From NCBI GenBank assembly GCA_036268405.1, contig DATAUF010000133.1:1-18782 (forward strand): 18,782 nt of DNA, written 5' to 3'. The notes beneath the pieces are model-generated. The model saw nothing but the letters and a program-made list of their open reading frames with translations, was not told the origin of the DNA and searched no databases. Source of the DNA: DASZTV01 sp036268405. GTDB lineage: Bacteria; Actinomycetota; Actinomycetes; JAFAQI01. The position numbers and the translations under genes were made by a program. Shown in pieces: positions 7,816 to 13,624 of this stretch. Numbering within the stretch: the stretch's first letter is position 1; every line of letters begins with the position of its first letter.

Positions 7816-8463
7816 TCACACCCCTGCCGTGGCCGGTGCGCCGACCTTGTCGAGGTACTTGAGCATCTGCTCGAGGCGGACGACGTCGGCGTACCGGTCA
7901 GCGAGGTCGTACAGCGCGGCCGCCGTGGACACGGGCCGCCAATCGTCGCAACACTCGTCGACGATCATCACGCGGTACGACCGGGCTGCACCGTCGACGG
8001 CCGTGCTACGCACACAACCGCTGGTCGACGTGCCACACATGAGGAGCGTGTCAACCCCGAGCACCTTGAGCTTCTCGTCCAGGTCGGTGTCGTAGAAGCC
8101 GGAGGCGTGGCGCTTCTCGACCAGCAGGTCGGTGGGCTCTATCGCGACAATCGGGTTGATCGCCTCGGTGGCACGGCCCCGCTGACAGCGCGAGAAGATC
8201 CCGCCCTCGCGCCGCCAGGCCAGGGGGACGTCGTCCATGGTGTCGTAGGCGACCGCGAGGTAGACCACCGGCACGCCCACGGCACGCGCCTTCTCGAGAA
8301 GCTTCGCGGTCGCCCGCAACGTCGACTCGGTGTCGGATCGCCCATGCGTGGTGAAGGCGAGCTGGAAGTCGACGACGATCACGGCCGGCTTCCCACCCAG
8401 CCCGATCTTGGGGTTGTCGCGCAGGTGCTCGACCTTCGCGACCTCTTCGTTGTAGTCCAACAC
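7816..8463 (-). CDS. Isochorismatase-family cysteine hydrolase (N-carbamoylsarcosine amidase-like)
   Basis: 215 residues with the complete catalytic triad of the family: Asp32 in VIVVDFQLAFT, Lys117 in LLVEKRHASGFYDTDL, and nucleophile Cys150 in CGTSTSGCVRSTAVDG. Family members hydrolyse amide or carbamoyl C-N bonds: N-carbamoylsarcosine, maleamate, biuret, ureidoacrylate or nicotinamide. EKRHASGFYDTDLDEKL and GTSTSGCVR resemble the N-carbamoylsarcosine/maleamate amidase branch most, but the exact substrate cannot be assigned. The start is GTG at 8463, preceded by AAAGGAG at good spacing. It is transcribed toward the importer operon. Upstream lie a CAGTCTCA operator (8576-8591) and a GlnR-like site (8625-8640), which suggests control by nitrogen status and by a local regulator. 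Confidence 0.9.
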   Translation of the reverse strand: MLDYNEEVAKVEHLRDNPKIGLGGKPAVIVVDFQLAFTTHGRSDTESTLRATAKLLEKARAVGVPVVYLAVAYDTMDDVPLAWRREGGIFSRCQRGRATEAINPIVAIEPTDLLVEKRHASGFYDTDLDEKLKVLGVDTLLMCGTSTSGCVRSTAVDGAARSYRVMIVDECCDDWRPVSTAAALYDLADRYADVVRLEQMLKYLDKVGAPATAGV

Positions 8464-8575
8464 GTGGCTCCTTTCCTTAGGCGCTGGAATACGGGTCCGG
8501 CTCGCCGGACTGGTGGGCCGGCTTTTCGGCTTGTGCGCAACACCGTGGACCGAGACGCCGCGGTTCCAAGCGCCA

Positions 8576-8591
8576 TTGCAGTCTCAGTTAA
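8576..8591 (+). promoter_or_regulatory. CAGTCTCA operator, upstream of isochorismatase-like gene
   Basis: TTGCAGTCTCAGTTAA, 14 of 16 bases identical to the element over the -10 region of the amidase promoter (13257-13272). It lies about 113 bases upstream of the GTG start at 8463. The same core is at the XRE-cupin promoter (12900-12915). No clear -35/-10 pair could be assigned around it on the minus strand. Confidence 0.5.
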
Positions 8592-8624
8592 CGCACCTCA
8601 CGTTTCGCTACAATCCGGAGCAGC

Positions 8625-8640
8625 GTAAACATCGTGTTGC
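8625..8640 (-). promoter_or_regulatory. GlnR-like half-box pair, site 2
   Basis: On the minus strand GCAAC-ACGATG-TTTAC, AC-n9-AC spacing, about 160 bases upstream of the isochorismatase-like gene and 35 bases beyond the CAGTCTCA operator. The core plus flanks (GCGTAAACATCG then TTGCGCG) recur almost base for base at 10130-10145. Confidence 0.5.
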
Positions 8641-8644
8641 GCGA

Positions 8645-8679
8645 CCTATCCCGCCATGCCGGAGCCATAGCGGGATAGG
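8645..8679. repeat. 10-bp inverted repeat (hairpin)
   Basis: CCTATCCCGC and GCGGGATAGG form a perfect 10-bp stem around a 15-base loop, directly beyond the GlnR-like site and 277 bases downstream of the nitrilase stop. It may terminate read-through from the nitrilase toward the isochorismatase promoter or insulate the two transcripts. There is no T-run on either strand. Confidence 0.45.
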
Positions 8680-8956
8680 ACATTCCGGGTCGCCAAGAAA
8701 TTCCGAGACGGTCACCTAATAACTCTTCAGATATCGTTCGCGGCCGATTGGCCACACTCAGTCGTTATCCGAGAAGAGCTCACTGAGGTTTTCTCGGCAA
8801 GGGTGAACCCGGCTTCGCGACTTAACGCCCATCCGGGCTGGCACGGGCAGGCGCGCGGAGCGGACAAGAGAACGTGAGCTCGCGCTGATGTCCCAGCGGT
8901 GGCGCGCCATCCAGCACGTCAAGACCCGAGAGTGAGCTCTCAATAAGTGCGGACCG
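8680..8956. other. Non-coding stretch with no recognised feature
   Basis: 277 bases between the hairpin and the nitrilase stop codon. One frame on the minus strand (8758-8943) is open for 61 codons but is arginine-rich and serine-rich without family resemblance, and has no ribosome site. I see nothing convincing. It may be decayed coding sequence. Confidence 0.35.
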
Positions 8957-9853
8957 TCACCCGGCGACGAGCGCGTACTCCTTCGCGATGGCGTCGTACT
9001 GGTCCGGTCGACGGTTCACCTTGTGGTCCAGGCGCGCGCGGGCCTCGGCTGCGGCGTCCAGGTCCAGGTCGGCAACGACCAGCTCGTCACCCTCGGAAGC
9101 AGCCCGGGCCAGGACCTCGCCGGTGTGGGAGATGACGCTGCTCGCGCCAATGAAGGGATTTCCGTCCTCAAGGCCGGCCTTACCGGCCGCGACGGCCGGG
9201 ATGCCGTTGTAGAGCGCCGCCGAGCGCACGGCCAGCTCATGCGCCTCGATCGACCGCTCCCTGCCATCGGGGAGCGTGTCGTCGTACCCCGTGTTGAAGA
9301 CGACAGCGTAGATCTCCGAGCCGGAGAGCCCCAGGCACCGGAACGTCTCGGGGAAGCGCCGGTCGTAGCAGATCGCCATGCCGATCTCTCCAACCGGCGA
9401 GAGGTACGCCGGGAAGCCGAGGTTGCCTTGACGGAAGTAACGCTTCTCCAAGCCCTGACGGGGCTTCTCGGGGACGGGCTCGACCGTCCCGGGGATGTGC
9501 ATCTTGCGGTATCGCCCCAGCTCCTGCCCGGCGCCGTCCAGCAGGGCGGCGGAGTTGTACAGACCCTCCGGGGTCATCTCGGCAAACGGGATCACGGTCG
9601 TGATGTTGTTCCGCCGGATCGCGTCGATGATCGGGGCGGTCTCCTTCGACGGGAACGAGGTCTCAGCGAACGACGCGCCGTCATCGCGAACCTTGGTCGC
9701 GAAGTACGGCGACAGGGCGAGCTCCGGGAAGACGACGAACTGGACACCCTTGCTGCCTGCCTCGTCGATAAGAGCCACGATCCGGCTGATGGTCTCGGCC
9801 TTGTCCGGCGAGGCCGGTCCAAGTTGCGCAGCTGCGACCTTGACTGAGCTCAT
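8957..9853 (-). CDS. Nitrilase-superfamily amidohydrolase (N-carbamoyl-D-amino-acid hydrolase-like)
   Basis: 298 residues from the ATG at 9853, chosen because AAGGAAG lies just upstream and the protein then begins with the family start VKVAAAQLGP; the frame is open further upstream without homology. The catalytic triad is complete: Glu44 in VVFPELALSPYF, Lys117 in GRYRKMHIPG and Cys162 in MAICYDRRFPETFR. The segments LEKRYFRQGNLGFPAY, ICYDRRFPETFRCLGLSG and AAGKAGLEDGNPFIGASSVISHTGEV closely track N-carbamoyl-D-amino-acid hydrolases (about 304 residues), so an N-carbamoyl or related amide substrate giving ammonia, carbon dioxide and an amine is likely. It is transcribed divergently from the GntR regulator; a tandem operator (10044-10075) and a GlnR-like site lie between. 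A decayed paralogue is at 13407. Confidence 0.9.
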   Translation of the reverse strand: MSSVKVAAAQLGPASPDKAETISRIVALIDEAGSKGVQFVVFPELALSPYFATKVRDDGASFAETSFPSKETAPIIDAIRRNNITTVIPFAEMTPEGLYNSAALLDGAGQELGRYRKMHIPGTVEPVPEKPRQGLEKRYFRQGNLGFPAYLSPVGEIGMAICYDRRFPETFRCLGLSGSEIYAVVFNTGYDDTLPDGRERSIEAHELAVRSAALYNGIPAVAAGKAGLEDGNPFIGASSVISHTGEVLARAASEGDELVVADLDLDAAAEARARLDHKVNRRPDQYDAIAKEYALVAG

Positions 9854-10043
9854 TGTTGGCACTTCCTTCCTTCGGGCGCGTGGCAGTGGCAAAGGGAAAC
9901 GAACGGACAGTGGCGAGGTCCGTGTGGCTCTCGCAAGCGCTGCTCTCTGATAAGCAGCGAGACAGCGGCACACTGCCTCCGGAAATGTCGGGGCCTCGTT
10001 GCCGCGGACGCGAACCGGGGTCCGAACCGGGTAGTCTCGTCAC

Positions 10044-10075
10044 TTCACTGTCACTGAAATTCACTGTCACTGAAA
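10044..10075. promoter_or_regulatory. Tandem 16-bp operator repeat
   Basis: Two exact adjacent copies of TTCACTGTCACTGAAA. Each contains a near-perfect 15-bp palindrome (TTCAnTGTCAnTGAA; only one symmetric pair fails). On the minus strand the unit reads TTCAGTGACAGTGAA, related to the element at 10188-10202 (12 of 15 bases) and to the CAGTCTCA elements. It lies about 190 bases upstream of the nitrilase and about 165 upstream of the GntR gene, in their shared divergent region (9854-10238). A regulator dimer could bind each copy on nearly opposite helix faces. Confidence 0.55.
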
Positions 10076-10129
10076 CTGTAGTGCTCGCCGCACCGGTGTC
10101 AAGGCATGCTGCGGGAGCTCAGGGGACGC

Positions 10130-10145
10130 GCAATCCGATGTTTAC
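10130..10145 (+). promoter_or_regulatory. GlnR-like half-box pair, site 3
   Basis: GCAAT-CCGATG-TTTAC in the divergent nitrilase/GntR region. Its minus-strand reading GCGTAAACATCG followed by TTGCGCG repeats site 2 nearly exactly. The first half has T in place of the C of the AC dinucleotide. Confidence 0.4.
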
Positions 10146-10187
10146 GCACGGCGAGTCACCCCGAAACGACGTCTCCCTTCAATGGAG

Positions 10188-10202
10188 TTCAGTAACACTT
10201 AA
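10188..10202 (+). promoter_or_regulatory. Operator element upstream of GntR gene
   Basis: TTCAGTAACACTTAA, 37 bases before the GTG start of the GntR gene. It shares 12 of 15 bases with TACAGTCTCACTTAA at the amidase promoter and 12 of 15 with the minus-strand unit of the tandem operator. The position would suit autoregulation of the GntR gene. Confidence 0.45.
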
Positions 10203-10238
10203 CCGCCGGTGCGGGCGTGCGATAGAAATGGGTCGTAA

Positions 10239-11063
10239 GTGAAACCTGTTACCGCCGAGGAACGCCTACGGGGCTCGACGACGAGGAGAGCCGCGCCGTC
10301 AGCTGCCCGCGATCTGCCGCCTGACGCACCCTACCGACGTGCCGACGTCGCGCGCCGCATCGCGGACCTGATCCGATCGGACCTCCATGCAGGCCGACTC
10401 AACGAGCAGTTGCCCTACGAGTGGGACCTGCTGCGTCGGTACAACGCCAGCCGCGGCGCGACGCGCGAGGCGCTGCGCCTGCTGAGCGACCAGGGCGTGC
10501 TCCGGCGACTCCCTGGCGTCGGAACGCTCCGCCGGGTCGACCGGACAGCCATCCGGATGCACCAAGCCGCCGCAGCGATCCATATCGTGGACGCCGACAC
10601 GATGGATGCCGACGAGATCGGCGGAGCGCGGATGCAGGCCGAGACGATCACCCACGAGCGTCTCGCCGCACCCGTCGCGGTGGCGGAAGCACTGGAGATG
10701 CCCGTTGGCGAGGACGTCCTCTTCACGGAGGCCCTCATCCGCATCGACGGGACACCGCACCGGCTCCGCTCGAGCTGGATTCCAGTGTCGCGCGTGCCAG
10801 GCATGAACCACGATTCCGTCACGCGCTTCCCGCCGGACGTCCTGCGCGAACTCCTCACCACGTCGCTGTTCTTCCGACGGTTCGTAATCGAGGCCACGAC
10901 TGTGGACGCGGCGGTCGCAGATCTCCTCGAGATCGAGCCAGGGGCGGCCATCCTCGTGAACGAGCGGGTCCTCGAGACCGCGGAAGGTCTGCCCATCGAG
11001 TTCGGCTTCACCCGCCATCGCGGCGACCGCAGCTTCTTCTACGCGGCCAGCACCGACTCCTGA
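10239..11063 (+). CDS. GntR-family transcriptional regulator (HutC/UTRA type)
   Basis: 274 residues. A winged helix-turn-helix spans about residues 32-100 (YRRADVARRIADLIRSDL, LPYEWDLLRRYNASRGATREALRLLSDQGVLRRLPGVGT), matching the GntR DNA-binding domain. Residues from about 115 to 270 look like a UTRA ligand-binding domain: alternating strands with SSWIPVSRVPGM, a helix before EATTVDAAVADLLEIEPGAAILVNERVL, and the closing GLPIEFGFTRHRGDRSFFYA. Such regulators usually repress neighbouring catabolic genes and release DNA on binding a pathway compound. The start is GTG at 10239 with no good ribosome site; there is no ATG before the DNA-binding domain. It is divergent from the nitrilase and followed by the asparaginase-like gene on the same strand, the likely targets. 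Confidence 0.9.
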   Translation: MKPVTAEERLRGSTTRRAAPSAARDLPPDAPYRRADVARRIADLIRSDLHAGRLNEQLPYEWDLLRRYNASRGATREALRLLSDQGVLRRLPGVGTLRRVDRTAIRMHQAAAAIHIVDADTMDADEIGGARMQAETITHERLAAPVAVAEALEMPVGEDVLFTEALIRIDGTPHRLRSSWIPVSRVPGMNHDSVTRFPPDVLRELLTTSLFFRRFVIEATTVDAAVADLLEIEPGAAILVNERVLETAEGLPIEFGFTRHRGDRSFFYAASTDS

Positions 11064-11072
11064 CCACTCACT

Positions 11073-11098
11073 CCCACCTCGGTTGGCGCGGGGGTGGG
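11073..11098 (+). terminator. Weak hairpin after GntR gene
   Basis: CCCACC and GGTGGG can pair around a 14-base loop ten bases after the GntR stop codon, followed by TCCCTTT. The stem is only six pairs and there is no proper T-run, so this is a weak candidate; it would separate the regulator from the asparaginase-like gene. Confidence 0.3.
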
Positions 11099-11115
11099 TC
11101 CCTTTGCCTGGCGGC

Positions 11116-11131
11116 GCAACCAGGTTTTCAC
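11116..11131 (+). promoter_or_regulatory. Possible GlnR-like site 5, before asparaginase-like gene
   Basis: GCAAC-CAGGTT-TTCAC keeps the AC-n9-AC spacing and the GCAAC half of site 2, but the second half is TTCAC rather than KTTAC. It lies 80 bases upstream of the ATG at 11211. The weakest of the set. Confidence 0.28.
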
Positions 11132-11210
11132 CACGGCAGGCGATGCCCGTTACAGCACTGGTGAATCCTCCTCGGTTGACGCCAAACGAAACGACACGTG
11201 AGGAGCCACC

Positions 11211-12248
11211 ATGAACAGCGCAGCGACAGCCCTCGAGCTAGTCGAGCAGAGCACCGAACTATCGAAGGTCGTGGTCGTCGGGACGGGTGGGACGATCCAC
11301 TCGGTGGGCAAGAACTCGCTCGACATCGTCCGCTATGGCGAGAACAAGGCGAAGTACGACGTCATCGAGCTACTGGCCAAGGTCACCGAGACGGCGCTGG
11401 TGACGCAGCCGGTGCCCATCCCCTACAAGAATGTCGGCTCGCCCTCGATTGGCCCGGAGACGTGGGTCGAGCTCGTTGACGTCATCACCGACGCCGTCAA
11501 GGAGCATCAGCCCGCCGGCGTGGTGGTCACCCACGGGACCGCGTCGTTGGAGGAGACGGCGTACTTCCTCAACCTGACGCTCCACGTCGATGTGCCCGTC
11601 GTGGTGGTCGGGTCCCAGCGGCCGATCAGCGGGATCTCCACGGACGGGGCGATCAACCTCGTCAACGCACTGCGCGTCGCTGCCGACCCCAGCTCTCGCG
11701 GCATGGGCGTGATGGTGCTGCTCAACGACGAGATCCACTCGGCCCGTGAGGTCGCGAAGACCTCGACCCTGCGGATGCAGACCTTCCGCACCCGCGACTT
11801 CGGGGTGCTCGGCCACGCCGACGCCGACCAGATCAGCTTCTACCGGCAGCCGGTGCGCAAGCGGGCGCCGGAGACGGAGTTCACCGTCAAGACGGGCGAC
11901 AAGCTTCCGCGCGTCGACATCTCCTACTCCTATGCGGGCGACGACGGCGCCGCCATCGATGCCTTTGTCGCCGCGGGCGCGAAGGGCATCATCTCCGCCG
12001 GTTTCGCACCCGGCGGGGCGACCGACGGCGAGCGGGAGGCGTTCAACCGCGCAGCCGACGCCGACGTGCAGGTGATAATCTCCACGCGTGTCGGCAGCGG
12101 CCGGGTGGTCGAGGCCGAGGGCGGCCGTCCCAAGGGCAGCATCCCAGCCGACAACCTCACCCCGCAGAAGGCCCGCATCCTGCTGATGCTCGCACTGAGC
12201 AGCACATCGGACCCGGCGGAGATCCGACGAATCTTCGCGACGTACTAA
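11211..12248 (+). CDS. Asparaginase/glutaminase-family amidohydrolase
   Basis: 345 residues, normal length. The N-terminal motif VVVGTGGTIHSVG carries the nucleophile Thr28 (E. coli AnsB Thr12). The second motif is VVTHGTASLEETAYFL: Thr110 matches AnsB Thr89, but the next residue, Asp90 in AnsB and part of the Thr-Lys-Asp set that also holds the substrate amino group, is Ala111 here. Lys183 in EVAKTST matches AnsB Lys162. The missing Asp argues against plain L-asparagine as substrate; I recall related bacterial proteins with HGTAT in this place, so it may mark a subgroup rather than a dead enzyme. There is no signal peptide, so it is probably cytosolic. GAGGAG precedes the ATG. The stop overlaps the convergent XRE-cupin stop by three bases. 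Confidence 0.88.
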   Translation: MNSAATALELVEQSTELSKVVVVGTGGTIHSVGKNSLDIVRYGENKAKYDVIELLAKVTETALVTQPVPIPYKNVGSPSIGPETWVELVDVITDAVKEHQPAGVVVTHGTASLEETAYFLNLTLHVDVPVVVVGSQRPISGISTDGAINLVNALRVAADPSSRGMGVMVLLNDEIHSAREVAKTSTLRMQTFRTRDFGVLGHADADQISFYRQPVRKRAPETEFTVKTGDKLPRVDISYSYAGDDGAAIDAFVAAGAKGIISAGFAPGGATDGEREAFNRAADADVQVIISTRVGSGRVVEAEGGRPKGSIPADNLTPQKARILLMLALSSTSDPAEIRRIFATY

Positions 12249-12886
12249 GCCTTCACCCGTGGGCCGAGCTGCACGTCCAACGGCCTTGGTTGCTGTGACG
12301 ACGCGAGCACCAGCAGCATCCGGACCGTCTCGGCGCCCAGCTGCCGCCAGCGATGACGCACCCCGGCGTCGCAGTAGACCGTGGCACCACGGGTCAATCG
12401 GAACAGGCCGCGACCTTCCAGTTCGACCTCCGCTTCGCCGTCGCAGAGGTACATGAACTCGTCGGCGTCGTGAACGGCCCAGTTGCGCATGATCGTCGCC
12501 GCCCCGACCACCTCCATGGGCTGGATCGCCCGACGGCCTTGGACCAACGAGCGCGCGTAGCCAGCGACGTTGTCGATGTAGGCGCCGTCCTCGCCACCCT
12601 GGAACACCGGAGAAACCGAATCGGCCGGCATCTCCGAGAGAGGGCTGAGACTCGCCAGCAGCACGTGCGCGCTCGTGCCCAGTGCGGCGGAGATCCTCAC
12701 GAGGGACGGCAGGCTCGGATTGGTCAGGCCACGCTCGAGCTGGCTGAGGAAGGAGACGGACAGCGCGGTCTGCTCGGCCAGGTCGGCCAGGCGGATCCCA
12801 CGCTCCTCCCGGAGGCCGCGGATCGCCGCTCCCAGCGCCTGGGGCCCGACGTCGGCGAGATCGGCGCTTCGAGCACTTGACGTCAT
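12245..12886 (-). CDS. XRE-cupin transcriptional regulator
   Basis: 213 residues. A helix-turn-helix of XRE type covers about residues 18-73 (LGAAIRGLREERGIRLADLAEQTALSVSFLSQLERG). A C-terminal cupin barrel covers about 130-196, with HDADEFMYLCDGEAEVELEG, TRGATVYCDAGVRHRW and MLLVLAS. Proteins of this design (PuuR and SutR types) sense small metabolites through the cupin and usually control catabolic or stress genes. The start is either ATG at 12886, with a loose GGATGAAG upstream, or ATG at 12898, with no ribosome site and possibly leaderless; the open frame reaching 13252 has no homology. A CAGTCTCA operator at 12900-12915 overlaps the probable transcription start, which suggests autoregulation. 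It is convergent with the asparaginase-like gene and divergent from the amidase operon. Confidence 0.88.
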   Translation of the reverse strand: MTSSARSADLADVGPQALGAAIRGLREERGIRLADLAEQTALSVSFLSQLERGLTNPSLPSLVRISAALGTSAHVLLASLSPLSEMPADSVSPVFQGGEDGAYIDNVAGYARSLVQGRRAIQPMEVVGAATIMRNWAVHDADEFMYLCDGEAEVELEGRGLFRLTRGATVYCDAGVRHRWRQLGAETVRMLLVLASSQQPRPLDVQLGPRVKA

Positions 12887-12899
12887 GACTTCATCCATG

Positions 12900-12915
12900 T
12901 GTGGTGAGACTGAAA
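12900..12915 (-). promoter_or_regulatory. CAGTCTCA operator at XRE-cupin promoter
   Basis: On the minus strand TTTCAGTCTCACCACA, sharing CAGTCTCAC with the amidase promoter element. It begins at the edge of a possible -10 box (TACGAT at 12920-12915) and ends one base before the upstream ATG at 12898, so a bound protein would block transcription of the regulator. Confidence 0.5.
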
Positions 12916-13151
12916 TCGTATGTCCGGCAAACGCTAGCATGTCGCGGCGTCGTGCAGCGGGCTGCTCACACGCGAAACCTCGGCGCCGACACCACATCGG
13001 GCCGGCGGTACCAGTCCCATGGCAGGCACCGGAAGACGGGGCGACGACCGTTCGTGGCGCCGTCGACGCGGGGGCCAGCGCGCGGCCGCTGTTGCAGCCA
13101 CACTGAAGTCCGAGTGAAAGGGACCTACGGCCTAGGCGGAACGGAGGTGCC

Positions 13152-13167
13152 GTAAACATTGCGTTAC
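13152..13167 (-). promoter_or_regulatory. GlnR-like half-box pair, site 4
   Basis: On the minus strand GTAAC-GCAATG-TTTAC, AC-n9-AC spacing, both halves matching. It is centred about 77 bases upstream of the -35 box of the amidase operon promoter, where an activator of that operon could sit. Confidence 0.5.
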
Positions 13168-13235
13168 GCCGATGACGTGAGCGGACCCAACAGGTGAACG
13201 GCCCTCCGGATCGGGAGACTGCGGTCGACTCAGTC

Positions 13236-13263
13236 TTGACAGCGATCTCCAATCAGTTACAGT
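13236..13263 (+). promoter_or_regulatory. Promoter of the nitrilase-remnant/amidase operon
   Basis: A perfect -35 TTGACA (13236-13241), a 16-base spacer and -10 TACAGT (13258-13263), the best sigma-70-like pair in the window. A flanking inverted repeat AGACTG (13216-13221) / CAGTCT (13231-13236) touches the -35 box, and the operator 13257-13272 covers the -10 box, so the promoter looks repressible. Confidence 0.55.
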
Positions 13264-13272
13264 CTCACTTAA
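13257..13272 (+). promoter_or_regulatory. CAGTCTCA operator over the amidase -10 box
   Basis: TTACAGTCTCACTTAA, 14 of 16 bases shared with the element before the isochorismatase-like gene. It covers the -10 hexamer and the start region, a typical repressor position. A further CAGTCT starts 29 bases upstream at 13231. Confidence 0.55.
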
Positions 13273-13406
13273 GGTTCGTGAGCTGATCGCGCAAGAGCGC
13301 CGACGCTCCCTCGGGTCCGGCGACGACGCCACCGAACACCTAAAGCACCAGCCAGGTCGCCGCGTCGGATAGCCGACCCGTTGATCCACGAAACCGAGGA
13401 CAAGAC

Positions 13407-13624
13407 ATGACCATTCGGAAGGTCGCCGCCGCCCAGCTCGGCCCGCATCGAGTGACAAGGCCGAAACCAGACGGCATCACATCACCACGGTGGCGCCGTT
13501 CGCGGAGATCGATTTCGCAGCGGCCGCGCAGGCGCGGGCCCGCGTGGACCTGGCGACCAATCGTCGTACCGACCAGTACTCCGCGATCACCGCGGACTAC
13601 TCCCTCGCCGGGTCGCTGAGCTGA
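13407..13624 (+). pseudogene. Decayed nitrilase paralogue with two internal deletions
   Basis: The start MTIRKVAAAQLGP matches the start of the intact nitrilase at 9853. One base is then missing. In the next frame ASSDKAET matches intact residues 14-21, RRHHITTVAPFAE matches 80-92, and IDFAAAAQARARVDLATNRRTDQYSAITADYSLAG matches about 263-298, ending in TGA at 13622-13624. About 58 and 170 residues are therefore gone, including all three catalytic residues. The TGA overlaps the amidase ATG by one base (TGATG), and the unshifted frame stops at 13619, five bases before it, so translational coupling to the amidase survives either way. Codons differ from the intact gene, so this is an old paralogue, not a recent copy. 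It may persist only as a translated leader. Confidence 0.8.

Larger units (their letters stand above)
12899..13406. other. Divergent regulatory region between XRE-cupin and amidase operons
   Basis: 508 bases without a convincing gene. From left to right: the XRE operator (12900-12915) with a possible -10 TACGAT on the minus strand (12920-12915), a stretch of about 230 bases with nothing recognised, a GlnR-like site (13152-13167), an AGACTG/CAGTCT inverted repeat (13216-13236), a sigma-70-like promoter (13236-13263) overlapped by another operator, and a leader of about 130 bases ending in GAGGACAAGAC before the ATG at 13407. Confidence 0.5.

Noticed and set aside
8758..8943. 61-codon minus-strand ORF
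   Set aside because: No ribosome site, arginine- and serine-rich, no family resemblance; treated as non-coding.
10044..10075. Two 16-bp repeats as a CRISPR start
   Set aside because: Only two units, directly adjacent with no spacers, and palindromic; an operator explains them.
11211..12248. Calling the asparaginase-like enzyme inactive because of the Asp to Ala change
   Set aside because: The nucleophile and the other polar active-site residues are intact, and similar variants appear to occur in relatives; altered substrate is more likely than loss of function.
12887..13252. Extended N-terminus for the XRE-cupin regulator
   Set aside because: The frame is open but the extra residues have no resemblance to the family and would run through the promoter and operator region.
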